From Bdellovibrionales bacterium (GTDB lineage Bacteria; Bdellovibrionota; Bdellovibrionia; Bdellovibrionales; Bdellovibrionaceae): DNA of 20,564 bases. Below, in pieces: positions 1 through 6,967 of this stretch; positions within the stretch are counted from its first letter, which is position 1; each line of letters begins with the position of its first letter. Below the pieces are notes generated by a model. That model was given only the letters and a program-made list of their open reading frames with translations, was not told the origin of the DNA and searched no databases. Both the position numbers and the translations under genes were made by a program. The DNA is taken from positions 1-20,564 of the forward strand of contig JADJOV010000021.1 of NCBI GenBank assembly GCA_016713585.1, read 5' to 3'.

Positions 1-278
1 GCCATATTCTGTAGAAAAAACTCGGCCGCTGGGTTCACGAGTTCAGGACCCGCACCGAATTCTCGCAATAAATATACATATAGTTTATTTAAAAGTGATT
101 CCTTCGGAGTCTGTGGGATGTGAAATGAATGCGAGGTCAACATCTTCTGTAGCTCGATCTGAGCCGTAATGGAGTTGGCCAGTCGCCCGCCGAGCAAGCC
201 AATCTCCGCCAATTTCTGGCAGATTTTTTCGAGTACTTGTACTGCAGTTTCTTGCGTAGATAGGCTTTTCAGGTTCAT
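1..278 (-). CDS. Hypothetical protein, 5' part (runs off the left edge)
   Basis: I do not recognise the family. An open frame of 92 codons starts at the ATG at 278-276 and continues without a stop to base 1, so only the N-terminus is present. It begins MNLKSLSTQETAVQVLEKIC and is mostly helical and leucine-rich (for example QKLAEIGLLGGRLANSI), with no signal peptide and no obvious membrane segment. A weak purine-rich AGGA lies about 14 bases upstream of the ATG. Codon use and composition look like real coding sequence, and this is one of the few frames here without an internal break, although only its start is visible. No function is proposed. Confidence 0.6.
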   Translation of the reverse strand, partial: MNLKSLSTQETAVQVLEKICQKLAEIGLLGGRLANSITAQIELQKMLTSHSFHIPQTPKESLLNKLYVYLLREFGAGPELVNPAAEFFLQNM

Positions 279-785
279 TAGGTTATTCTATTCCTAGGAT
301 GGATTTTAGCACGGATACGCCTAAGATAGTTAATACTGCGATCCTCTATTTAAGGGGGCCGACCTAAAACAATTTCGCGTGAATCGATTGTTTCATTTTC
401 TATATTATCAGCATGGACTCATCACTTTCCCAGTGAATCAAACGCTGAAGCGCTCGATCTTTTGACGCTTTTTCAGGACATCCGAACGCGTGAGTTTTCT
501 AGATACTTGAAGCAAAGGCGCTTGGCATTGAGTCGACTTGTTAATTTAAAAGTCACTTCCCGCAAAACATAGAGCTTAACGCGCCATCAACGCATTAAAA
601 ATCAAAATTCAATTGAAACACTATCCCTCACTTCATTCTAAAAAAACGGATTTGGAATATTCAAAAGGACTTTATCAATCGTATGGGTGGCTTTTTAACA
701 ATGATATTTTTAGAATCATAATCGCCGATTTTGACTCTACAATGTGCCCTGTTAATACCTGTCCCTCTTTCGGCAGAAGGGAGGT
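279..785. other. Non-coding or decayed stretch, no recognisable gene
   Basis: No ORF of convincing length or family lies here. A plus-strand frame between about 370 and 570 has protein-like composition (ESNAEALDLLTLFQDIRTRE and SRYLKQRRLALSRLVNLKV), but it has no proper start and ends at a stop near 570. It may be the remnant of a small regulatory gene; I cannot assign it. The rest is AT-rich with no clear hairpin or promoter. Confidence 0.4.
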
Positions 786-1068
786 CTAAACTCTGAGCTT
801 GAAACAAAAATAAGAGCCTCCGGCGCTAATTGCTTTTAATCCTTGATACGTTGCCATTTCCTGTTGGTCATCAATAGCCAATTTCCCCGTGATTTCAGCT
901 TGGCGGCTATGGTGTCCTGTTGCAACCAAATGGCTGGCAAATTTGTCATCCGTCGCTAATACAAAGCCATGTTGCATTTCATGTGGCGACGATTCTTGGC
1001 CCCATACGTTGAGCGTTTGAGTTGAGAAACTATACCTAGAAAACCAGTAAAAATACTATGATTCTCAT
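786..1068 (-). pseudogene. Small exported protein, frameshifted near its signal peptide
   Basis: The minus-strand frame ending at 786 is open back to about 1050 and gives a plausible small protein (ESSPHEMQHGFVLATDDKF, then HHSRQAEITGKLAIDDQQEM, ending SYFCFKLRV). The hydrophobic start MRIIVFLLVF at 1068-1039 lies one frame away and is cut by a TAG at 1038. One surplus base near 1038 would join it to YSFSTQTLNVWGQE, giving a short signal peptide and a mature domain of about 75 residues. A second possible start, an ATG at 1191 with a strong AAGGAG site, is in the same frame as MRIIVF and could be the true translation start of the broken gene. I do not know the family. The exported location is inferred only from the hydrophobic N-terminus. 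Confidence 0.45.
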
Positions 1069-1327
1069 TGATCGCTTCTGTTCAGATGTTTTTCTCACAC
1101 CCGAGCAATTACATTTGCAAATAAAAACCTCATACGCCTTTTTGAAGTTAAACGCTAAAATTTCTTTCGTGATTACAGCTGTTTTTTTCATATCTTTCTC
1201 CTTGTGGACTCAGGAAATAGCGGATGACTTACAAAGCCGCCACCAAAGGTCGCAAGTTGAGACATGCAAAAAACGCATGCCATATAATACTCATGTTTAA
1301 TTGAATAGGGCTGCAATAAAATGTAGA

Positions 1328-1604
1328 ATGAATGAAGTGAATCGCCTTAAATTGCCTTTAAATTCAGACCAGCTTGAACTCTTACTGGCATTTGAAAATA
1401 CAAAAGGCTTGGGTCATTTAGCGGAAGTAATGGCCCGTGATCAGTCGGTTGTCTCCCGAAATTTGCAAAGAATTGCCGAAGACTATCCCGTTTTAAAGAA
1501 AGTAAAAAGGACGTTGGGAGATCACTCCACTTGGTATTCAAATCAATCTAAAGACCCGAGCTTATCTTGAAGAACAAACAGAATTAATGTCAAAAAATAA
1601 CTGA
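1328..1604 (+). pseudogene. LysR-type HTH DNA-binding protein (short, HTH only), frameshifted
   Basis: The protein starts MNEVNRLKLPLNSDQLELLL and continues AFENTKGLGHLAEVMARDQS then VVSRNLQRIAEDYPVLKKVK. This is the classic N-terminal winged HTH of LysR-type regulators, where the segment around DQSVVSRNLQRI is the recognition helix. After about base 1505 the frame moves by one, and the natural wing continues as GRWEITPLGIQINLKTRAYL, ending at the TGA at 1602-1604. The repaired product has about 92 residues, so there is no room for a LysR effector-binding domain: it is an HTH-only protein, not a truncated 300-residue regulator. It lies just upstream of a cysteine hydrolase on the same strand, suggesting a regulator-enzyme pair. 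The ATG at 1328 was chosen because the HTH begins right after it; a TTG at 1301 is also in frame. Confidence 0.65.
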
Positions 1605-1629
1605 AAAGAAAAAAATAAAATCCTCGTTA

Positions 1630-2113
1630 TGTGGCGAGGGTTCGATTCTTGTAATTATCAATGCTCAGAATGGGTTATTTGACGGGACTCAAGAAGCTCG
1701 GAACAATTCAGAAGCCGAGAGAAATATCGCTCGTTTATTAGACGTTTGGCGATCGAAAAAAACGAAAAATTATCCACGTTAAGCATGTATCTAAAAATCC
1801 AGTTCCATTTTCTTTAAAAACTCTACTGGAAGTGATTTCTTAAAAGCACTCCTTCCCGCTGATACCGAAGTCGTAATAGAAAAAACGAAATCGAGTGCGT
1901 TTACGGACACGAATCTTCTGAAAGTATTAAATAGTATGCCCTGCACCGATCTTGTTTTGGTTGGCTTTACTGCTAATGAATGCGTGAAGCCACAGCACGC
2001 GATCCGCGGCCTTGGACTTTGCCGCCATTGTTGCAAGCGATGCGACGGCTACATTTGATTTACGAGATTCTACTGGAAAACTAGTCAAAGCAGAGAGAGA
2101 ATTCATAAATTAA
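1630..2113 (+). pseudogene. Isochorismatase-like cysteine hydrolase, several frameshifts
   Basis: Joining three frames gives an isochorismatase-family hydrolase of about 160 residues. The pieces are LVIINAQNGLFDG (first strand and loop), a segment with IIHVKHVSKNPV, then LPADTEVVIEKTKSSAFTD, then DLVLVGFTANECVK and FAAIVASDATATFDLRDSTG. Known families use an Asp-Lys-Cys triad. The Lys (EKTKSSAF) and Cys (TANECV) are visible, but the usual Asp of the VIDxQ motif reads Asn (IINAQ). Frame changes fall near 1770-1815 and near 1990, so it is not translatable as written. The start codon is uncertain. The LysR-type HTH gene lies immediately upstream. The fold assignment is fairly safe; the substrate is unknown. 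Confidence 0.65.
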
Positions 2114-2194
2114 CTTTATTAAATATCAATGCATTTTCTGCCAAGGTTGTATCGACTAACGAGATTTTGTCGTCAATCTGATTTGAACTATCCC

Positions 2195-2212
2195 TTGAGA
2201 CTCGAGTCTCAA
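2195..2212. repeat. Perfect 18-bp palindrome
   Basis: TTGAGACTCGAGTCTCAA reads the same on both strands. Its half-site word (GTCTCA or TGAGAC) recurs at 2362-2379 as the dyad AGTCTCA-GAAG-TGAGACT, and again near 2381, 2391 and 2460. It may be a protein-binding site or part of a mobile-element end. Confidence 0.6.
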
Positions 2213-2214
2213 AG

Positions 2215-2285
2215 CTGGGGTGACCGCCCCTTCACAGTAATTCCACATACTTGCGGCTCAGTTTCTCTATTGTAGGAAATGTCGC
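2215..2285 (-). repeat. Dispersed repeat, copy A (71 bp)
   Basis: This matches 5176-5247 at most positions: CTGGGGTGAC, CCCCTTCACAGTAATTCC, CATACTTG, TATTGTAGGAAA and GTCGC are shared in order. On the minus strand both copies encode the end of a protein (ATFPTI...KYxELL, stop) followed directly by a GGGG...CCCC dyad. That arrangement suggests the 3' end of the same kind of mobile or repeated gene at two sites. Confidence 0.7.
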
Positions 2286-2314
2286 GGCATGTGCAAGTGA
2301 TTCCTGTCCTGATA

Positions 2315-2347
2315 AAAGATTGTCCAGACAGTGCCTAGACAATCTTT
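2315..2347. repeat. Hairpin, 10-bp perfect stem
   Basis: AAAGATTGTC (2315-2324) pairs with GACAATCTTT (2338-2347) across a 13-base loop. There is no proper T-run, so a simple terminator is only one possibility. Confidence 0.55.
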
Positions 2348-2625
2348 CACAATAATTCTCGAGTCTCAGAAGTGAGACTGTGTCTCGATGTGTCTCACAA
2401 ACCCTAGAGAAATTAAATTTCAAATCAAACTCGAGTCGCATAAAATAAATCCACGGCGTGTGTCTCATTCAACTGCTTCATTTAAGACACATTTCTAAGC
2501 TTTTCTCAGCTGTTTAAAATCACCTGATAAACATCTCGGGATACTCTTAGTTTCGCTGAAATTACAATCCTTTTTGCTGATCAGCCCTTGGCATTGAAAC
2601 TGCAATTCACTGCTTGGGGTGTTTT

Positions 2626-3581
2626 ATGAGAAAAATTTCAAATGGCATTGTTCTTAGCTGTCAGTATGGTGAAGCTCAGCAAGCCAAGCTGGCCCGGACG
2701 ACGACAAGGACAAGGAAAAAAGAGTCAGGAAAATATTCTTTCAAAGGTCAGAGACAGGTATTAATGTCGCTCCGGCTGGAACTACTGCTTCATGAAACTC
2801 AATGACAAAGAGTCGACACAGGTTTTTGTTCGCTATCAAAACCGAATCTACGTTCTTCCTAAAACTGCTGTTGACTTGGATGCGAAAGCCGGTTTCAGGC
2901 TACGCCCTTCCAATCGGTCGATACGAAGATAGCAGGAAGTGTAAACGCAAAAATTGTGCAAGTTTTGAGTCCCTCTCGAGTGGAAATCTATGGCATGATC
3001 AGCGCCGGATTGGACGCGTATGGCGATAAATTCGCGATTGAGCTTGGATATGACCAGAAAATCAGTAATGCACTCAAGGTCACTGGTTCGGTGGGTATAA
3101 AATCCGAATCTTTCAAAGATCCTTCCACTGGTCAAAGAGCGAGTGAAATTTTACAAAGACTATCAGCCTGAAAGCACCACTTACGGTAGCGAATACAATT
3201 GGCTTACGGGTTGGCAAACAACGACGCAACAAACACCGGAAACTTGGACGTCCGATCCAAAAACCTAAATACCGGTTACGGAAAATTGCTGCCGAATGGA
3301 AGCCGATCAAAGATGTACTGACTGTTTATGGAAGCGGACAAGTGGGCTTTAATCCCGCGAAAATAGATCCCTCTAAAAATGGCCCATCCTTCCTAGAAAT
3401 CAATTGCACCCTAGGTGCCTGCGTGAAAGTCAGTGAAAATCTATCAATCGGCGCGATATGATGCGCAAGGAATTTGGTCCAACACTAATGATGGGTATTC
3501 CGTGGTCTCCGGCGATGAAGCGAACATTATGGTGCCATGAACCATCAGATTACGGGAACGGTGGCAGTCACCTTGCCGTGA
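2626..3581 (+). pseudogene. Exported, probably outer-membrane beta-rich protein, multiple frameshifts
   Basis: Pieces in all three frames join into one protein of about 318 residues. It has a start at ATG 2626 with a hydrophobic N-terminal segment (MALFLAVSM), then INVAPAGTTASMKLNDKEST, QVFVRYQNRIYVLPKTAVDL, IYGMISAGLDAYGDKFAIEL, ALKVTGSVGIKSESFKDPST, DVLTVYGSGQVGFNPAKIDP, SENLSIGARYDAQGIWSN and a C-terminus ITGTVAVTLP before the TGA at 3579-3581. Alternating short strands rich in Gly, Tyr and Ser suggest a beta-barrel or beta-sandwich envelope protein. I do not recognise a named family. At least five frame changes occur, near 2640-2760, 2920, 3145, 3220-3290 and 3460. A hairpin terminator follows about 20 bp downstream, so this was the last gene of its transcript. 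Confidence 0.5.
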
Positions 3582-3599
3582 AGAGAATAAGTAAATAAA

Positions 3600-3646
3600 G
3601 AAGTGTAAAAATACGGCTCTTCCCTCTGTTTTTACACTTTCTTTTG
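3600..3646. terminator. Bidirectional terminator-like hairpin
   Basis: AAGTGTAAAAA (3601-3611) and TTTTTACACTT (3629-3639) form a perfect 11-bp stem with a 17-base loop, followed by TCTTTT. It sits between the converging exported-protein gene and the HigA-type gene, and could serve both directions. Confidence 0.7.
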
Positions 3647-3694
3647 GCAGCAGCACTCAGAATATAAGCCCATGGCCAAGAATAAGTCCTAAGC

Positions 3695-4009
3695 TCAGGC
3701 CGCGATCGCCTTCAAAAGTGACCCTAAAGTCGAAAGGGTTGGATTAAATTCCTTGTCCTCATTAATCAAATCATAAAGCGTCTGTCGACCGATCTTGGTC
3801 TTAGTTGCCAGTTTTGATTTAGATACAGTTCTCAAATGAGCAATCAGCACATCTTGAAAAGTGGCGAGATCATTGCTCATCAGAGCATCGATAAGTACTT
3901 CCATAACAAGTTTTGCATTCTTTAATTCGGGGCTACTAAACGGTTCATAAATCGTTAATAATTTTTTCGAGGATTTTTTTCGCTTTGCGGATATCATGGT
4001 CTTGGCCAT
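3695..4009 (-). CDS. HigA-type antitoxin (XRE-like HTH), intact
   Basis: This is a 104-residue antitoxin of the addiction-module antidote family. The basic N-terminus MAKTMISAKRKKSSKKLL is followed by NAKLVMEVLIDALMSNDLAT and a C-terminal HTH (about residues 58-104) that includes SKSKLATKTKIGRQTLYDLI and PTLSTLGSLLKAIAA. In this family the antitoxin binds a RelE/HigB-type toxin encoded just upstream, and its HTH binds a palindrome over the promoter. An ideal AGGAGG site lies 7-8 bases before the ATG. Upstream only a stub of the toxin remains (4012-4138), preceded by a perfect 20-bp palindrome. The gene ends next to the bidirectional terminator. It therefore looks like an orphan antitoxin that could still be expressed. 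Confidence 0.8.
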   Translation of the reverse strand: MAKTMISAKRKKSSKKLLTIYEPFSSPELKNAKLVMEVLIDALMSNDLATFQDVLIAHLRTVSKSKLATKTKIGRQTLYDLINEDKEFNPTLSTLGSLLKAIAA

Positions 4010-4011
4010 TT

Positions 4012-4138
4012 TTGTTTCCTCCTAGGAGCATCAATGATGATTTTAGTTTTCGGTGTTTGCGGCGCAAACCACTCTTCTGTATTCTGCTGATTTTAGAATT
4101 TCATAGAATACTTCATCGCACTCACTCACATTTCTCAT
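4012..4138 (-). pseudogene. HigB/RelE-type toxin remnant, N-terminal stub only
   Basis: The minus strand reads EVFYEILKSAEYR and then, one frame over, EEWFAPQTPKTKIIIDA. Together they match the first 35-40 residues of RelE/HigB-like mRNA interferases (a start like YEI..SxEFxxWF, then a helix with TKxxI). The usual remaining 60 or so residues, with the catalytic strand region, are missing: the stub runs straight into the AGGAGG ribosome site of the antitoxin gene. An internal deletion plus a frameshift has thus removed toxin activity while keeping promoter, operator and antitoxin. The start could be the ATG at 4138, which overlaps the operator, or a GTG nine bases on. The assignment rests on a short stretch and on context. 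Confidence 0.55.
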
Positions 4139-4157
4139 TGTACGGTATACCGTACAA
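4138..4157. promoter_or_regulatory. Perfect 20-bp palindrome, probable HigA operator
   Basis: TTGTACGGTATACCGTACAA is a perfect palindrome just upstream of the toxin stub and antitoxin. Its position is where the HTH antitoxin of a higBA-type module autoregulates its operon. Confidence 0.75.
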
Positions 4158-4244
4158 GCCAGTCAAACCAATCTTGATGATCATTTTTATGATATAAGTA
4201 TTAGATTTTATTGTATTTTTAAAAATGGGGTGATCGACGGGGAT

Positions 4245-4634
4245 TCAGCCCTTAACTGATCTCCTAATTTCCGATTTGGGACAAATCTCAATACGAATAA
4301 CGACTTTGTCATTCGATCGCCGAACTTTCTTAGAGACTCTTTTCGCCTCTTCGCGAGTGCCCCAGTGCCCGCCACCATTTTTGCGCCAGCGTGTTCTGAT
4401 TTTCGCTTTCGTTTTCCTAGGGGCATAAATTACGCCGCCTTCTTCCAGAAATCGTTCAATCGCCTCTCTAATCAGCTTCTGATAGTTAGTACCACGCTCT
4501 TTCGCGACAGATTGAACCGCTGCCAATAAATCATTTGAGACACGAATCGTAATGCTCTTGTCCCAAGGGGCGAACTCGAAAGATAAAGGCCGAATAGTAG
4601 AATCACTTTTCGTCTTCGATAACCGTTTTTTCAT
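4245..4634 (-). CDS. Ribbon-helix-helix (CopG/BrnA-like) protein
   Basis: This 129-residue protein starts at the ATG at 4634, five bases after the stop of the DUF2283 gene; an upstream in-frame ATG at 4670 would overlap that gene. Residues about 24-60 form a ribbon-helix-helix: DKSITIRVSNDLLAAVQSVA then KERGTNYQKLIREAIERFLE, with a beta strand that inserts in the major groove and two helices. The C-terminal half (RKTKAKIRTRWRKNGGGHWG and following) is very basic and resembles nothing I know; it may bind nucleic acid or be a divergent tail. It ends a tightly packed three-gene set with DUF4258 and DUF2283 genes, so an antitoxin or operon repressor role is likely. DNA binding is inferred from the fold. 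Confidence 0.7.
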   Translation of the reverse strand: MKKRLSKTKSDSTIRPLSFEFAPWDKSITIRVSNDLLAAVQSVAKERGTNYQKLIREAIERFLEEGGVIYAPRKTKAKIRTRWRKNGGGHWGTREEAKRVSKKVRRSNDKVVIRIEICPKSEIRRSVKG

Positions 4635-4638
4635 AAAA

Positions 4639-4887
4639 TTATGCGGCGGATCTCTTTGGCTTGAGATCACTTAAGTTCAGCACCTGAATCTCAATGATTT
4701 GACCTTTTTTATCCTGACAGAAAACAAAACCATCTTTCACGAAAGATTTTGCCTCAATCCCTGGAGCAAGCTTTATTGAAGCGAAATCAGCATCCTGATC
4801 AATATAAACCTCAGGGAAAGTCGGGGATTTTGAACTTTTCTTTTTCATTTTGCTTCGAACCGAACCATTACGGTTATGACTACCCAT
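4639..4887 (-). CDS. DUF2283-family small protein
   Basis: This intact 82-residue protein has an N-terminal basic leader followed by the DUF2283 signature: VYIDQDADFASIKLAPGIEA, then a strand VKDGFVFCQDKKGQIIEIQV and LNLSDL. This matches the family pattern of a strand with an acidic D.EAD box and a closing G.IIGIEIL strand. DUF2283 proteins are often encoded directly after DUF4258 proteins, and the pair is suspected to be toxin-antitoxin-like; the biochemical role is not settled. Here its start overlaps the end of the DUF4258 frame by 43 bases, and its stop is five bases before the ribbon-helix-helix gene, so the three are almost certainly co-transcribed and translationally coupled. Confidence 0.75.
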   Translation of the reverse strand: MGSHNRNGSVRSKMKKKSSKSPTFPEVYIDQDADFASIKLAPGIEAKSFVKDGFVFCQDKKGQIIEIQVLNLSDLKPKRSAA

Positions 4888-5077
4888 AAATTTTTATCCT
4901 CTCTTTCAATCAACACAGCTGCGATTGAATTATCGTTTCTAGTTTGAAATTTTTTGGCAAAATCCATTTCGATCCTTGAGGGACTGTAAAATCAGGATCA
5001 GCAAAAATTAATTCCAACTCCTCAGTGGTTATCTTTCGCTCCATCATCCGACTTGCGGCATGAGAGATAAAACCCAT
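4845..5077 (-). pseudogene. DUF4258-family protein (toxin-like), one frameshift
   Basis: The frame from ATG 5077 reads MGFISHAASRMMERKITTEE, LELIFADPDFTVPQGSKWIL, then is derailed in the TTTTTT run near 4951-4957. One frame over it continues KKFQTRNDNSIAAVLIERED, LWVVITVMVRFEAK, and ends at the TGA at 4847-4845. HAxxRMxER...TTEEL, the NSIAAV strand and the VVITVM C-terminus are the DUF4258 pattern. The repaired length of about 77 residues is normal. Some authors place the family near RelE/BECR toxins. A one-base difference in a homopolymer is the only defect, so this gene may well be intact in the real genome. It precedes and overlaps the DUF2283 gene. Confidence 0.7.
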
Positions 5078-5175
5078 TTGTTATCTTCGGGTACTTCACG
5101 CTTTATGTTTACTTGACGTACAGGCTTTTGTACATACCTCCTGGGATGGAGTGTGGCGCGTAAGAATGTGAGAAA

Positions 5176-5247
5176 CTGGGGTGACTGACCCCTTCACAGT
5201 AATTCCGCATACTTGGTTCGATATTCTCCTATTGTAGGAAACGTCGC
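5176..5247 (-). repeat. Dispersed repeat, copy B (72 bp)
   Basis: This is the second copy of the element described at 2215-2285. The minus strand encodes EMRNAQNKRTNTATFPTIGE then YRTKYAELL and a stop, followed by a GGGGTGACTGACCCC dyad. The dyad resembles the short GGGG...CCCC palindromes that often flank REP-associated transposase genes; that link is only a suggestion. Confidence 0.65.
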
Positions 5248-5336
5248 TGTGTTTGTACGCTTGTTTTGAGCATTTCTCATTTCTAGCACAGCCTGTGGAA
5301 GAAAATTCACACAAGGTCAGGAAATATGAGCGCAGT

Positions 5337-6420
5337 TTATGAAACTTCTGTGAGCGAGTAACTCGTACTTCGCCCACCACCAGGATTTCGAGCAAAGGAT
5401 CTTACGTTTCACCAGATCTTCAATCTCGAGATGCCGTGTCCCGCGAACACTCACCAAGTGAGGCCACTTTGAAGAAGTGAGCTTTCCGTCGAACCCATCC
5501 AGGAGACGATTCAGGACCTTTCTCTGCCGTTTATTGAACTCTTCAGCATCATATTTTTCCCAGAAGCGTGTCTTCTTAAGAACAGATGCAAAAACAATTT
5601 CTGCGCCTTGAAGGCACGAACCAGACACGCTAAAAACCATTCGAGCCACGCTGTGATATCGAGGCTACCTTTTGAGTAGACTCTAAAATGTATCGTAGTA
5701 GGCTTTTCGCTCAATACTGATTTGAGCCGACATGCTGTAAAGCGCTGTGGACTGTTTTCTGAGCGCGCAAGGGCCATGACGGCTATCGCTCGAGCAATGC
5801 GACCGTTGCCGTCTTCAAATGGGTGGATCGTAACAAACCACAAATGTGCGATGGCAGCCTTCAAAACGGAGTCGACAGACTTCTTGCTATTGAACCACAT
5901 AAGAAACGTTTTCATTTCCTGTTTCAGTCGGTCAGCTTCCGGCGCTTGATAGTGGACTCGGTTTTCCGATAGGGCCAGATACGACCTGCATCGGCCCACC
6001 GTTATCGTCCCCCCATTTTCAGCTCGGATTTTGGCCTTACCACTTCGTTCACTAGGAAGAGGGCAGCATGCCAGCCAAAAAGCCGTTCCGCCGTCAAAGG
6101 AGGCCAAACTTCAGAGTCGCATCTAACATCATCTCTACGACGCCCTCGGCATTTCCCGGTCGGCTTTTTGAGAGCGCCTTTGTCCCGGACTGAACTGCGG
6201 GCCGGAGACAGGCGCACCTGGACTCTGTCAAGCCTCTCTCCCTCGATCTCGCTCGACAAGGACCTCTTCGGTAAGGGCCCGAAGCACAGCCTCAGCCCGG
6301 AGATTGGATCGATCCCTTCCGTCCTCCCGATAAGACGTCCTTGGCGATGATGGACTGCCTGGGCATTTCAGTAAGCCGATCCTGGTTCCAGTCAAAGTCA
6401 GGCCATTTTTTTGAGCTCAT
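5337..6420 (-). pseudogene. Fic-domain adenylyltransferase with DUF4172 N-terminus, multiple frameshifts
   Basis: The gene starts MSSKKWPDFDWNQDRLTEM (ATG 6420), the DUF4172 opening. The class II inhibitory motif SSEIEGER follows near 6236-6260, where the S...EG helix blocks ATP. The active-site loop HPFEDGNGRIAR lies near 5785-5832 and is a complete HxFx(D/E)GNGRxxR. The gene closes with a winged-HTH-like tail (FNKRQRKVLNRLLDGFDGKL, ending GGGRSTSYSLTEVS, TAA at 5337-5339). Fic enzymes transfer AMP from ATP to Ser, Thr or Tyr of target proteins; this class is self-inhibited. Repaired length is about 360 residues, normal for the family, but at least six frame changes occur (roughly 6360, 6290, 6190, 6070, 5950-6000 and 5390-5600). 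No separate antitoxin is nearby, as expected when the inhibitory helix is in cis. Confidence 0.8.
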
Positions 6421-6457
6421 GGATGTGTTTCGTAATCACCGCATCTGTTATACGGAT

Positions 6458-6486
6458 ATTATGGCATTGATTCTCCGCAAGGGCAA
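6458..6486 (-). promoter_or_regulatory. Predicted sigma70-like promoter of the Fic gene
   Basis: On the minus strand TTGCCC (6486-6481) and CATAAT (6463-6458) are separated by exactly 17 bases, about 40 bases upstream of the Fic start. The match is moderate, but placement and flanking dyads support it. Confidence 0.5.
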
Positions 6487-6521
6487 CAATATTATCCGCA
6501 TCTATGCGGAGGAATATTGTT
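6485..6521. promoter_or_regulatory. Long nested dyad upstream of the Fic promoter, probable operator
   Basis: AACAATATT (6485-6493) pairs with AATATTGTT (6513-6521), and inside them TCCGCAT (6495-6501) pairs with ATGCGGA (6504-6510): 16 paired bases around a CT centre. It touches the -35 box. A related but degenerate dyad (CCGCAT...ACGGAT, about 6438-6458) sits over the -10 and start site, so the promoter is bracketed by two similar sites. Confidence 0.65.
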
Positions 6522-6539
6522 TCTCTATCTCCACATAGA

Positions 6540-6903
6540 TGCTGCTTTCCAAAGACTTATCTCTAAGCGAGGCGTGAAGCTGCAAGAACCATAAGACGGA
6601 TGAGTCGATCACCGAAACAACCGCTCCACTCTCTGACTCAGCTCAGTCTGGAAAAAGAAGAGCTAGAGTAACCCGGCAGAGACACACCCCGTTTAAATAC
6701 CCGTGCTCCTCACAAGAATTTTTACCTTTCCAAGCCTTCCACTCGAGGCGAAGCTCAATTCAGAATTTCTCTTAGGCATTTTGCCTGCTACCAAATATTC
6801 TACTATTTTCCGGTCACTGGACGGCCCCTGTGAAAATGATTCACTCTATTTTCTCCCAGACACGGAGTGTAACCAATTCAGTAAGCCTCACCCTCCTAGC
6901 CCC
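6540..6903. other. No recognisable gene
   Basis: No family is recognised here. A minus-strand open stretch about 6690-6845 (DRKIVEYLVAGKMPKRNSEL then SFASSGRLGKVKILVRSTGI) looks protein-like but has no start and is short; it could be a fragment cut by the neighbouring IS3 element. Confidence 0.35.
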
Positions 6904-6967
6904 TGATATAGCTTGGACACATTTCGCTAGTCGACTTAGTGTATAATGTTATTTACAAGGAGAAGGT

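Larger units (their letters stand above)
2114..2625. other. Palindrome-rich intergenic region
   Basis: No intact gene is supported. The stretch holds an 18-bp perfect palindrome (2195-2212), one copy of a dispersed repeat (2215-2285), a 10-bp-stem hairpin (2315-2347) and several GTCTCA/TGAGAC words. A minus-strand frame at 2468-2232 ends in ATFPTIEKLSRKYVELL, a C-terminus that is echoed at about 5.2 kb; it may be the tail of a decayed mobile-element protein. The last 100 bases should contain the promoter of the gene at 2626. Confidence 0.45.

Noticed and set aside
1058..1300. An 80-codon plus-strand frame with a hydrophobic stretch
   Set aside because: It lies opposite the start region of the exported-protein remnant, whose minus-strand ATG at 1191 has an AAGGAG site. 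The membrane-like stretch comes from reading that strand backwards.
3985..4197. Plus-strand ORF over the HigB/HigA promoter
   Set aside because: It overlaps the antitoxin start, the toxin stub and the palindrome, has no family resemblance and runs against the supported genes.
5096..5395. A 99-codon minus-strand frame across the second repeat copy
   Set aside because: It mixes the out-of-frame tail of the Fic gene with the repeat in the wrong frame; the conserved frame of the repeat is KYAELL-stop.
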